A DNA stretch of 60,000 bases from Polytrichum commune. Taxonomy: Eukaryota; Streptophyta; Polytrichopsida; Polytrichales; Polytrichaceae. Location: assembly GCA_950295325.1 (NCBI GenBank), contig OX485804.1, forward strand, positions 16,556,001-16,616,000, given 5' to 3'. Shown piece after piece: positions 1 through 9,850 of the stretch. A program made the translations under genes and the position numbers. Under the pieces are notes generated by a model. That model saw only the letters and a program-made list of their open reading frames with translations, ran no database searches and had not been told where the DNA came from. Numbering within the stretch: the first letter of the stretch is position 1; each line of letters starts with the position of its first letter.

Positions 1-985
1 CCTTTCATAACACATATGAATATACGTGAGTGCACAAAGGAGGTATTAATTTGAATTTTTCCATACTACATATACATATGCTACACCGTATAACTTATAG
101 TTATATACATGTATGAAGGACCTCTAGAACATATAACACTTGTACTTGTATGGTACCGTCACTAAAATATATGGGGAAAATTTTAAATAAACCAGGATGA
201 ATAATTTTCTCATTTCCTTATCTCATCCATGTATGTGTCGAAGAGGTAGTATTGGAATTTTGGGGTGGTTGAGCTAAGACCAAGGCCACTTCTTGCTTAG
301 GGTTGCAAGAGGAAACACCGGCAGTTCTTTGTGGTGTTTCTTTGTAGTTGATGCAGATGGTTGCAAGTGGTTGATCCTTTGCTAGATCATGGGTGGCATC
401 GAAATTGCAAAGGTGTGGGTTCCCAAGAGGGTTTTCTCTCAATTGTTTTTTGTATCATTAGTCAACCTCCAATGCGTGCAAAATTTTGGATCAAGCATTT
501 AGGGATCACAATTGTTGCAAGTTCTAAGGGTTGCAAAGTCTAGGATCAAGGATGCAAATTGGTTTATGTTGGTATCAAAAAGGAATCAACAATAAGTGGA
601 CTATGATCTTATGGAACAATTGATGGTAGATTTGAAAACACTAATTGCAGTAGCTTCTATGACATATATTGTAGACTTAGATGCTTATGAGTTACATCCG
701 GGGAATGAAATAATCTTCAACGACTTTATTTATGAATGCCAGGGTTTTACATTATACATATGATAGGGGTTCGTTATCATTCAAAATTATATTTGTATAC
801 TTATGTTAATGACTATATGTAAATGTAATTTTTTTTTATGTTATACATATTGTCACTTGTATTTTTTTATCATTGAAATTGTATGTGTATTGCTTGATTT
901 TACCCCATAAAATAAAATAAAATAATAATGATATATAGGGCTTTTTAGAGTACGAACGCACATGGTTCTTGGTTTCTAATGAAAG
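1..985. repeat. Dispersed repeat, copy 1 (truncated by window start)
   Basis: The stretch from about 571 to 990 can be aligned by eye with 27900-28310 in the same orientation. Shared landmarks include a run around 'gatgcttatgagttacat', 'ccagggttttac', 'ataggggtt', 'cttatgttaatgactatat' and a common end at 'aaaggtgcaccc'. The first 150 bases resemble 27710-27850 more loosely. No coding potential is seen and the element class is unknown. Here the shared end runs straight into a C15 tract (991-1005). Confidence 0.55.
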
Positions 986-1099
986 GTGCACCCCCCCCCC
1001 CCCCCGGGGCCTTAGTAAGTGGGAGAAACCTACGGGGTGACATGGCCAGTTTTTTCATGAGGTTAAGATGACCCTCACTTATGGGGATAAAGAGAAAGT

Positions 1100-1740
1100 G
1101 GCAAGACTACATTTATGGGGAATTGCAAGTTCTAATGGTGTCAAGTTTGGGACCCAACTCACTCCACCAAAGAGGCACCTTCATGTGGTCCATTTGGCAT
1201 AAGGTCATCACCATCAATGAATGAAGGGCGCGCATTGCTCTAGCCTCTATCTCCAAGCAATGTATTTTTTGTCTTCCCAATACTAGTACACAAATTTTAG
1301 GATTGCATTCAAACGAGGCGCACTTGGTGATGGGCCACCTTCATTATGCACGAGCTTTGTGGAGTTAAAATGGCTAACTATGACAGTTTTAATTGGAAGC
1401 AAGCCCTCTTAAGAGGAAGAATCCCTAAACAATTTGTCAAGAAACTCAAGATTTGGCACTTCCTTTGAGGCATTACCCTTTGGATGATTTGGATCGAACG
1501 GAATGATTGAGTGTTCAACCATGAACAATGGCATGAGTCCAAAATGAAAAACCTTATTTGAGACAACCTCATTATGTACGCTAAGGCAACTTGGGTTACG
1601 GTTGCTAAATTTGTTGAGATTGGCGCTTACATGGCCAAAGCCCTCCTCAAAGGCTTTGATGAATCCTCGGGGGATAGGAACATTTTTTGTAGATGGGATA
1701 GAATAAAAATCACGTGGAATTGGATACGACAATATACATA
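1100..1740 (+). pseudogene. 3' end of a LINE (L1-like) ORF2, decayed
   Basis: One reading frame gives the C-terminal part of a plant L1-type LINE polyprotein. It has a degenerate zf-RVT-like stretch (about 1240-1370, with the H..W.C..TRRTW pattern), then WKQALLRGRIPKQFVKKLKI, a TLWMIWIERND block, FNHEQWHESK and YAKATW, ending near 1740. The frame is interrupted by at least three TGA codons. Each sits where a Trp (TGG) or Arg (CGA) would be expected, so the damage looks like C-to-T/G-to-A decay. No reverse transcriptase core is present, so this is a 5'-truncated dead copy. Assignment rests on recognition of the conserved tail, not on a search. Confidence 0.6.
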
Positions 1741-3042
1741 GCATGGGGGATGCCTTGGTCTTTTGGTGGCATGGGGTTTGTCCTTGGTTGGTGGGGTGGG
1801 GTGGGTCCTTGGTTGGATGGCTTGGTCTGGTTGTCCTTGGTGGGGTATTTGATACTTGGAAGTTGGAACTTTGTTATTTTTTACATGGCAGTGTGGCGCG
1901 TCCAAGGGGCTCCACCTATCCTTGAAGTGGATTAATTTTCCTTGGTTCTAGATGCATTTGGCGTTGGCTTTTTGGCCTTTTGTCCCAATTTTTTTTTTCA
2001 ATCCTATATTCGACACCCTAGGCAACCAATTATAGCGAAGGGATAGGAAGAATTCTCTTGTCTTTTGAAACCATGCTTACCTTCTCATAATTAGAGAGAT
2101 TTTGTTCTTTATTTTGGTACTTGCCTCTCTCATGCAGATGCTTCTAAATTTCCTTCATGAAGATGGATTCCACCTATCTCCAACACCTCCCTTCCTTCGT
2201 TAGTACACTTCATTGAGAACTTTGAGAACCATAGGACCCTATTTTTCAATTTGTTCCCTAAGCTTGATGAAAGGGCACCCCCTTGGAAATAGGATATGTT
2301 ACCTTACATAGGTTTTGGACACACGAGATACCCAACTTTGAAGTAAGTGGGTCCTAAATGGCAAGGGGGGAAATTTTTAAATTAAAGTAAATTAAATTAA
2401 GAAATTAGGCAATGCAACATGAATTTGAGCAAGTTGTCCCTACAATGTTCAAGAGCCCCCTTGGTGCAAGGTGGAGTTTCCTACATACCTTGTAGTAGGC
2501 ATCCTTTTGTTTGTGAATGTTATGTCATTTTAATTTACTTTTTTGTTTACTATGTTTGGATGGGGGATACATGTTCTTATTAAATACGAGACATGTGAGA
2601 TATTTGATGGCTATTTGTTGGATAGCTTTTTATTGTTTTTGGATTAGTGGTGTGGGGATATTGTGAGGCCAAACCGCCCACCCTTAAGCGTCCTAGTCCG
2701 GGTGAGGGAATGGGTATCACATCCATGTTCACATAGCTCCCTTTTACCAACTTCATGAAACTCCAACTCAATTCCCATCAATTCTTGCACACCAATTTAT
2801 TCCATAATAAGGTTACAAGCATTAAGAAATGCTTTTCTCGATTTAACCCTTTCTCCCTATACTAATTCACACCCCAACCCTAAAATCATTACCAAACTCT
2901 AACCCCCCTAGGCTACCCTTTAATCCATGTGAGCTAAATCCCCCTAATGCCCTTGGCCCTTGGTCCTTTCCATGTACTTCGAGCTTCTGCCTTGGCCTAT
3001 ACCCGGTTCAATAACCGGCTCGCGTTTCGATAAACAAACTGC
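1741..3042. other. Gene-free stretch downstream of the LINE remnant
   Basis: It begins with a GT-rich low-complexity patch (1741-1860, many 'ccttggttgg' variants) that may be the LINE 3' UTR. From about 1930 it is ordinary AT-rich sequence with a T9 run near 1990. From about 2870 it becomes C-rich and leads into the minisatellite. Short ORFs here look like chance. Confidence 0.5.
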
Positions 3043-3545
3043 CCTCGGCCCCCAACCTTGGTCCAGCAGCCCTTAACACCAGAATTCAATCACCCGTCTA
3101 CCCAACCTTGGGCCAGCGGCTCCTTAGCACCATAATTCAATCCCCCCTTCTGCCGGAACCTTGGTCCAGCAACCCTTAGCACCAGAATTCAATCACCCGT
3201 CTGCCCAACCTTGGGCCAGCAGCCCTTAGCACCAGAATTCAATCACCCCTTCTGCCCGACCTTGGTCCAGCAGCCCTTAGCACCATAATTCAATCACCCG
3301 TTTGCCCAACCTTGGTCCAGCAGCCCTTAGCACCAGAATTTAATCACCCCTTCTGCCCGACCTTGGTCCAGCAGCCCTTAGCACCATAATTCAATCACCC
3401 GTCTGCCCAACCTTGGGCCAGCAGCTCCTTAGCACCATAATTCAATCACCCTTTCTGCCCGACCCTGGTCCAGCAGCCCTTAGCACCATAATTCAATCAC
3501 CCATCTGCCCAACCTTGGGCCAGCAGCTCCTTAGCACCAGAATTC
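3043..3545. repeat. Minisatellite, about 10 copies of a 50-51 bp unit
   Basis: A unit of the form 'CTTGGtCCAGCAGCCCTTAG' + 'CACCAtAATTCAATCACCC' + a variable link is repeated head to tail. Two link types largely alternate: one reads 'gtctgcccaac' and the other 'cttctgcccgac'. Much of the array therefore has a dimeric period of about 101 bp. Divergence is mostly single-base. The sequence is C-rich on this strand and non-coding. Confidence 0.9.
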
Positions 3546-3734
3546 AATGGGTCCAACCCTCAATGGGCCCAACCCCTTAATACCCACAATCCCCTAACTA
3601 ATCCTCACACGATATTCCACTAATTCTCCTATGTTCCCTTACTTACTTCCCCTCCTAATTTAACTAATTCCACTAAGTTCCCCTACTTACTTCCACATTT
3701 CTTCCAAGCTCTAAGAGCTCAACCTCCTAGAGAA

Positions 3735-3808
3735 AAGAGAGAGAGAGGGAGAGAGGAGAAGAAGAGAGAAAAGAAAAATGAAGAGAGGAGAGGAGGAGGA
3801 GGGGAGGG
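3735..3808. repeat. Purine-rich GA/GGA low-complexity tract
   Basis: About 75 bases made almost only of A and G on the + strand (GAGA, GGAGA, GAAGA and GAGGAGG words). It lies between C-rich DNA on both sides. Confidence 0.8.
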
Positions 3809-5362
3809 CACCCAAGACCACAAACCCCTCAACCTTCTCCTACTTAGTAGGACCTTATCCTATCCACTAAACCTTCACCCTTTAAACCAACAAGAGCATG
3901 TTCTAATTCAAACATTAAAGTCCAAGGACCTTCCTCTTGCTTCATCAACCACTACTCACTCACCACAACACTCCCTAATGTCAATAAGTCTCTACTTCAC
4001 CACACACAATAGGCTTAAGGCCTAAACATAAATCCACACCAAGCCTCACTCTTTTTATACTTTTGATTGTTTCAATAACACTCCAAATGCAATTCTAATT
4101 AAATTCTAAACATAAAACCAATATGAGCACTCATTTTGGGCTCATAGATATGCATGTTTTTGAGGAGTTCTATGTTTTTTGTGTGTATGGCTCCCCTTAT
4201 CCCTGCGGTGCTGACTATGAGGGATCTAACTTTCCAACCTTGTGTTCTTATTGCGTTTATTAACAAGTTATACTTGTTCTATTGTTTGTATGGCTTGGTC
4301 AAGGAATCTATCACATGTAAATGTGATAATTTGGATGGTTAGGTCTAGTGTAGGTATTAGAGGGCCATTTTTGTTCGTATATGGCGCCTTGTATGTATAT
4401 GATACCCAATCTTAGTTTTGCAAGTCATTCACATTGTGTAGTGAGTGTTGCATGTGCAACTTAATATCCATGGTGGATGGTGTTGTGTATTGCGATTCTT
4501 CAGCCTTTCATAGATATATTATTACATAGAGAGAGTAGGTGTGGCCTTAAATGGGTACTTTTAGATTTGCATCCATTTCTTGTAGGATAGAAACCAATGA
4601 CCACACAATTCGTGCAAGATAATTAGCAAACCCAAAATGTGCATGTAGTCATTTTATTTTATGAATTTTGGAGCTCATATGAACACATGATTCAATATTG
4701 AAGTGAATATGCTCAAGCTCATTAAATGGTCATATAGGTCCCCCCCCTTCCCCAAATTTACGTTGACCAGTCAACCTACAAACGGTTAGCAAATTTTGAA
4801 TATGTTGTCCAATCTCTTTGAAAGCATATCCATTTGTTGTCCATTCTTATTTTGACACCTTTTCACACACCACTCAAAACATAGATGCCTAATAAAAAAT
4901 TATTCATGAGTAAGGCCAACATATCTTACTTTTAAAACCTCCTACCTCCCAAAAATCCAAGGTCCTCATCAGTGCCCGGGGAGTTTTTGGACATAGTCGG
5001 TCAAGATCCAAGTGATTCTAAATCCAACCGGTTACATGTTGACATCTTTGGGTTTTGCTTGTATTCATTTGAGGTATATTCTTCTATAGATTCTTTTAAA
5101 ATGTTCGGTAATTCTCCTCAAGTCTCCAACTTCAACCGGTTATTATTTCTCGAACTCAACCAATTATCCACAACTAATCCCTCATACTCTTAAGTCTATT
5201 TTAAAGAGGAAAAGCAAATGGCAAGGTAAGGTAGATACCGAAATATATTTGGTAGAACCCCATCCTTAGCCACTACTTGGTGCATATGTTGGGACAGTTG
5301 TTAGTAGCTTGGACAACACAAAACTTCCGCAGATGGATCAAAAACTTAGGGAAGGTATGTAG
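3809..5362. other. Gene-free AT-rich stretch
   Basis: No conserved coding signal, RNA gene or terminal repeats were recognised. Short ORFs (for example 4154-4342 and 4972-5193) have no family resemblance and no repeated counterpart in the window. Confidence 0.4.
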
Positions 5363-6436
5363 TGGGCCAGCCCTTATAACACCCCAAGAGTCATACAACA
5401 CAATACAAACATAGTACTCACATACTTCACTAAGAAAAAACATACAATGTACGAAAATATAATACGAGAAAACGACTTCTTTACCCAAAACAAAGACCCA
5501 AGACACATATCCCCACCCCTAAACATTCCCCTTGTAAAGATATCTACACAAGAATGCAACCCAGAAAAAGATATCAACACTAACACAAACAAAATTCAAG
5601 TACAAGGTGAAAACACCCACATATACGATGAAACATGAAAACACCTTATAACCATCCCACAGGATAGACTCACATGGCTATGGACTCAATACAACCAAAT
5701 GTTACATCAACCACACGACCTAATACCTCCCACCCAAACATTCGAAATAGAAATAACATGGCTATATCAATGATGCAAACACAAAATCCCCAAGAACGAC
5801 CCACTCAAAAACTCACACCACACCTTACCCAAAGTATTACTAGACTACATTACAACATCCTTCAAAATTACCCATTCCTACTTCTCCTCACCATTCACAT
5901 GCTCTACTCAGCTAACAAAATTTTGCTCACCATTCCCCAGAGACAAAATCTTTGGATCCATAGGTACTGCATTCTCACATAAATGGCACGGAATAGGTTA
6001 TGCCCACCCCCACAATGAAAGAGAAGCCCAAGAAGCCATCCACTGGGCTAGGTTAGCAGCCAAACATAACCCAAACTCCATCACAATACTCACCATCCCA
6101 TACATAAACTGGTATCAAAACCCCACCCCCTACATAGGCCCCTTCCTAGACACACATGTAATCACCCATATACCAGCAGACACCACTAAATACGAGGAAC
6201 CAACCAAACTACCAAAACTCAGTGAAACACGAATAGAAACACTTGCTATAATAATCCTATGCGTACACCACCAACTCAATAGCATAGGTACATCCGAACA
6301 AATGAACACCATAAAAAACATATGCAATAACCTTGACATAACACACATAACCACACAAATCGCCCCTCCTACCCCACAAAATATAGAAGTTAACATAAGC
6401 AAAAAAATGGAATGCCCTTACAAACTTAAGCTCAAA
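5363..6436 (+). pseudogene. PCIF1/Dam-like methyltransferase-like domain of the retroelement
   Basis: A single reading frame is open from 5363 to the nested insertion except for two TGA codons (5636 and 5771). The last 220 codons are uninterrupted and have no ATG. The core reads YFSSPFTCS, FCSPFPRDKIFGSIGTAF, GIGYAHPHNE, then AIHWARLAA and ITILTIPYINWY. This follows the layout of the PCIF1/phage-type adenine-N6 methyltransferase fold: FASP, FGS.G, the catalytic NPPF/NPPY position, a helix, then a strand ending in P..W. The catalytic motif is replaced by AHPH (6002-6013), so methyltransferase activity is unlikely; a nucleic-acid-binding role is possible. The 110 residues before it are Asn/Thr-rich and unassigned. 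Family assignment is from memory of motif order. Confidence 0.5.
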
Positions 6437-7264
6437 CCACGGGGAGGTCACTTAGTGCATTTTAAAAACGACGTGCGGCATAATATAGGGAGGATTAAAA
6501 TCATTTGACATAAAATTTATAAAAGAATTCCAAATAATGAAGGGTTCATTAAAAGTACATAAGCCCATTACAAGTAAAATAGATAGGTATAAAATATGGG
6601 CCATTTCCTTTTAGTAAAAATAATATAGGGTTGAAAATAAGGATCTTAGGATGAATGTTTAGTAGAATTAATTTCGTACGCATGCCTCACGGGGGATGGA
6701 TGAAAAAATACTCATCATTCACCCAAAAATGGATGAAATTGGAAGCCTAACTCTATGCCCGACTTCTCTTGGTGGTTTTTCTCCCCTTCTCTTTTGAAAC
6801 TCTTCAACCCGATTGTAGGGCGCCCGTTTGTGTACAACATTTGAGCCTCACCGTTGTGTTTAGGGTTTAGGATTGCTTGTCGTCATCATGCTTGTAAACA
6901 CACACTCAATCATGTTGTGTTCCATCCTAAGTCTTCTTTTTGTATTTTCACTTTAAGTTTTTGTACTTGGTTTTTGCAATGGTACGTAATTTTTTTTTTT
7001 TTTTGTTGCCATGCTTTTCCCATCACTTTTGCATTGCATACATTCTTAAATTCAGTTTTTTTAATTAAAAGGAATATAGACTACAAAAAAATTCAATGAC
7101 ATGGGCATTATAAGTAATGGTAGGGTACAAAAAAATAGGCCATTTTAGAATATTATGTAATTATAGGGAGCTTTTAATTCGTGCCTTGGAGGTAAATAGC
7201 CCCTAAACAAATCCCCTCCGCCGCACGTGGTACACAAAAATCCTACTGAGTGACCTCCCCGTGG
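6437..7264. mobile_element. 828-bp non-autonomous inverted-repeat element with 6-bp target duplication
   Basis: The left end CCACGGGGAGGTCACT and the right end, read in reverse complement, are identical for 16 bases. The similarity continues with gaps to about 45 bases, including a shared ACGTGCGGC. CTCAAA flanks the element directly on both sides (6431-6436 and 7265-7270). Removing the element plus one CTCAAA brings the two halves of the host retroelement together, which confirms the boundaries. The interior is AT-rich with a T15 tract and no convincing ORF. A 6-bp duplication does not match the usual MULE (9), hAT (8), Harbinger (3) or mariner (TA) sizes, so the superfamily is left open. 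Confidence 0.85.
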
Positions 7265-7271
7265 CTCAAAC

Positions 7272-7908
7272 ATACACTATCATAATACAATCCCACCAAT
7301 TCCAAACTACGAGAATGAAACACCCCTTAAATTCTCACCCCAATACTGCTTCTACACGGACGGATCCTTCAACCCACCGAAAAAAGTAGGAGATATTTGG
7401 CTAAGGGAAGAAGATGGTTATGGCATATACAACCAAGAAAAAAATAGCAAACTTGCAATGGGCTACCGGGCTTACAAAATATTTTTAGAGCAGAATTAAT
7501 GGCCATACATCACACCCTTACAATAATACACACTGACTTCCCAAATGAACCCGCCCATATCTTCACAGATTGCCTCAATGGCCTATATGTGATAAAAAAA
7601 ACCAAATAAAACACCCCACACTACATAACAACCACCCTGATAAAACCATCTTAGAAGAAATTGTTAAGTTCCTTGTCCACAGAACGCAACCCACAACATT
7701 ATATAAAGTCAGAGCACATGTAAACATCAAGGAAAACGAAGAAGCCGACGCACTTGCCAAAGAAGGAACAGCTAAAGAACACCTCAACGCCTCCAAATCA
7801 CATGAATTTGCCCACTCAACCCCATACTACTACCAAAGAGATGAATGGCCATCAATGGACTCAACCCCGGACAAAGGACCCATTAAATTCCTTGAAAACA
7901 CCTTATAA
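7272..7908 (+). pseudogene. RNase H domain of the retroelement, frameshifted
   Basis: The reading frame starts at the edge of the nested insertion and gives CFYTDGSFNPPKK. After a shift near 7460 it gives GLQNIFRAELMAI and HIFTDCLNGLYVI. After a second shift at an A7 run near 7595 it gives KVRAHVNIKENEEADALAKE. All four type-I RNase H acidic positions are therefore still present in order: D (YTDGS, about 7359), E (RAEL), D (FTDC) and D (EADALA). The H in VRAH is also kept. The downstream part (7570-7908) is one clean frame. In the element, RNase H would remove the RNA strand after cDNA synthesis. At least two indels make this copy non-functional. Confidence 0.8.
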
Positions 7909-7914
7909 AATATG

Positions 7915-8392
7915 ACAAAATATAAACCTAGAATTAATCCCTGCACTATACCCCAACATAGATAAATGGATAGCTAACGTAACAATAGATAATGAATTAT
8001 CAAACAAATTTTGGACAAACAAAAACATCACGGATGCTCAAAAAACATGCCTTCTAAAACTAAGACATGGCCAATACATGGGGAACGCCAGAAAACAATT
8101 ATTCTTTGGTAAGGAAGCCTTCCCATCAATCACTTGCCCCATATGTTACTCCCTAGACCCAGACACATGGTTACACGTACTCCTAAAGTGCAAACAACAC
8201 CACATACATGCCCTCAGAACCAAAAGGCATAATAAGGCAGTGTGGGAACTAAGAAAACTAATAGTGGCATCAAAAAAATCAAGATGTTTTGTTCTCATGA
8301 ATGCAGGCACATATAACAATAACCCACCAGACAACACAGTCCCCCCCATGGCTACTACCTTGCATGTGCCGCCAGCAAAGATGTCACTGTAA
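7915..8392 (+). pseudogene. Linker and C/H zinc knuckle of the retroelement
   Basis: After a frame change near 7910 the protein continues as KWIANVTIDNELSNKFW, then LRHGQYMGNARKQLFFG. A knuckle follows, CPIC at about 8137-8148, then H-x4-C in WLHVLLKC, followed by HALRTKRHN. The C-x2-C...H-x4-C knuckle followed by an R..RHN motif is the signature that precedes the endonuclease in R2-like retrotransposons. There it helps bind DNA and RNA. The frame ends at a C7 tract (8341-8347), where an indel shifts it to the endonuclease frame. The ATG at 8078 is an internal Met, not a start. Confidence 0.65.
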
Positions 8393-8790
8393 TGCCAGAT
8401 TCAAACCCGACCTCCTATGTGTGAAAGGACTGGCATACCAATCCCCACCACCGGTAGAACCAAACGAGAACCTCACAATACAATTCATAGAATTCACATA
8501 CTGCAATGATAGAATACCTGATGATACTATAACCAGGAAAACAGAAAAATATAAACCATTAATAGACAACATAATCAAGAAAGGCTAGAAGATAGACCCA
8601 CTAATAGTCATTACGGCCGGTGCTAGGGCAGCCACACACATCCCCTCTATGAAGCAATATTTGAAATCCCTAAAGTAAACATCAAACACACATTTGAAGA
8701 AATTAACGGTATTGCCATACAATATGCTATGTCCATAATCCTACACAAAAGGAGAATAGAAAACAACGAGCCACTACCAACAGACGCATA
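8353..8790 (+). pseudogene. Restriction-like endonuclease (PD-(D/E)XK) of the retroelement
   Basis: The frame shows FKPDLLCVKG (Asp at 8409-8411), about 25 residues later IQFIEFTYCND, then RKTEKYKPLIDNI and, past a stop, PLIVITAGARAATH. R/KPD ... (I/V)EFT ... K..KY is the order of catalytic residues in R2-type restriction-like endonucleases, which nick the target DNA to prime reverse transcription. A TAG interrupts after KKG (about 8587). Further indels scramble the last 60 residues, which should end near 8790. The long gap between PD and E contains a Pro-rich insert (SPPPVEPNEN) that is more than a minimal RLE has. Confidence 0.6.
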
Positions 8791-9388
8791 ACCATTATTA
8801 GACTCCCATATACCCAACTGCTAAGTGCCCATAGGCACCTGGCCAATCTGGTTACTATAGTGCCCACCCCGAGAGGGGTTAGTAGTCCTGCACCATTGGT
8901 ATTATGCCTTGAGGGTATAATACCAAGGGTGGGTCGAACGGGCATTCCAATCACGCTGATCGAAAGGTCAACGTTTCTTCTCTTCTCTCTCTGGGCTAGC
9001 CCTTATGACATGGTTTTCCTTTTTAATTCGAAACCTACATATGACTCAGTAGAATATAAGAAGGCTAAGATTGTAGTTATAAACCAAAACCTGAAAGACA
9101 CGCATTACGATGCGATGGGAGCAGTGTGTGCTTTAAATATGTTAATTTTTTATTTGAGATGACCCTAAACTATTGGGCAATAGTGGAAAGGTACCCAAAT
9201 TGAACGGAGGGGAGGGTGAATCAACCTGTACACTGGTTCCTTGTTGGACGACTGTAGCCCTACCAACAAGGAACCAATGTACATGTTGTTTCGCCCCAGC
9301 CCCGAACGGAGTGGTGGGCAGTTTGATTTCCAGACGTGAAATCGTCTCTCTACTTGACGAAAAATTAGCCAGGTGGTCAAGTGCCTCC
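8791..9388 (+). other. 3' UTR of the retroelement with strong hairpins
   Basis: Non-coding. Hairpin 1 is 8896-8908 against 8914-8926: ten perfect pairs (TTGGTATTAT with ATAATACCAA) plus three more, with a 5-nt loop. Hairpin 2 is 9234-9247 against 9263-9276: a perfect 14-bp stem, TGGTTCCTTGTTGG, extended past one mismatch by TGTACA/TGTACA (9227-9232 with 9278-9283). A shorter 7-bp stem (ACTTGAC with GTCAAGT, 9352-9358 and 9375-9381) sits just before the tail. Such structures may be what the element's reverse transcriptase recognises; that role is inferred. Confidence 0.7.
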
Positions 9389-9423
9389 TATGTTATGTTA
9401 TGTTATGTTATGTTATGTTATGT
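9389..9423 (+). repeat. (TATGT)7 tail of the retroelement
   Basis: Seven perfect TATGT units followed by degenerating ATGT units. Its position right after the hairpin-rich 3' UTR suits a templated LINE-type microsatellite tail rather than an unrelated microsatellite. Confidence 0.75.
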
Positions 9424-9483
9424 ATGTATGTTTGTATGATGTTTCTAATCATTAATGTGACCTAAGATCTAAGTATCTTATCA

Positions 9484-9850
9484 CTACCGTAACACCATAG
9501 CAGGTTCGTTCATAAATAATTCCCCAAAAAAAAAACGTAAAAAAACAGAAATTACAGGCAAAGAGAAACGAATAACTCTCAAATTATATTGTGATAAAAA
9601 CGAAAAGACAGAAAATCAAGATTAGGGTAATGACTTAGGTTTAAACAAGTTGGGCCGCCATAAATGGATGAAAAACGCAATTAGGATGAAATTTCTGCAC
9701 ATCTTTCCCACCCTAAACACGAATGATTTTTAATCCAATAAATGAGAAGACGAATTTCAAAAAAAAAAAAATTGAAACGCGAACCTTATTTTTTCAAAAA
9801 ATATATATATTCGTGCAGCAGGTGGCGAACCTGCTATGGTGTTACGGTAG
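9484..9850. mobile_element. MITE with 25-bp perfect terminal inverted repeats (TA target, Tc1/mariner-like)
   Basis: CTACCGTAACACCATAGCAG (9484 onward, 25 bases in all) is found in perfect reverse complement at 9826-9850. The ends can be read as TA duplications flanking CCGTAACACC, giving a 361-bp element (9487-9847). Because the flank is itself palindromic, the exact duplication cannot be proved. The interior is A-rich and non-coding. It lies inside or beside a copy of the dispersed repeat also seen at 16.1-16.4 kb. Confidence 0.8.

Larger units (their letters stand above)
5363..9423 (+). mobile_element. Decayed retroelement with MTase-like, RNase H and restriction-like endonuclease domains
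   Basis: All coding blocks run on the + strand in a fixed order: a PCIF1/Dam-like domain (5774-6436), RNase H (about 7272-7908), a C/H zinc knuckle (about 8130-8240) and a PD-(D/E)XK endonuclease (about 8400-8680). A non-coding 3' region of about 600 bases follows, with strong hairpins and a terminal (TATGT)7. Knuckle followed by restriction-like endonuclease is the C-terminal arrangement of R2-type (RLE) non-LTR retrotransposons, and a short tandem tail is typical of LINE 3' ends. No reverse transcriptase is visible, so the copy is either 5'-truncated or belongs to an element without one here. It carries several frameshifts and stops plus a nested insertion at 6437-7264. The 5' boundary is set only by the upstream in-frame stop. 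Confidence 0.65.
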
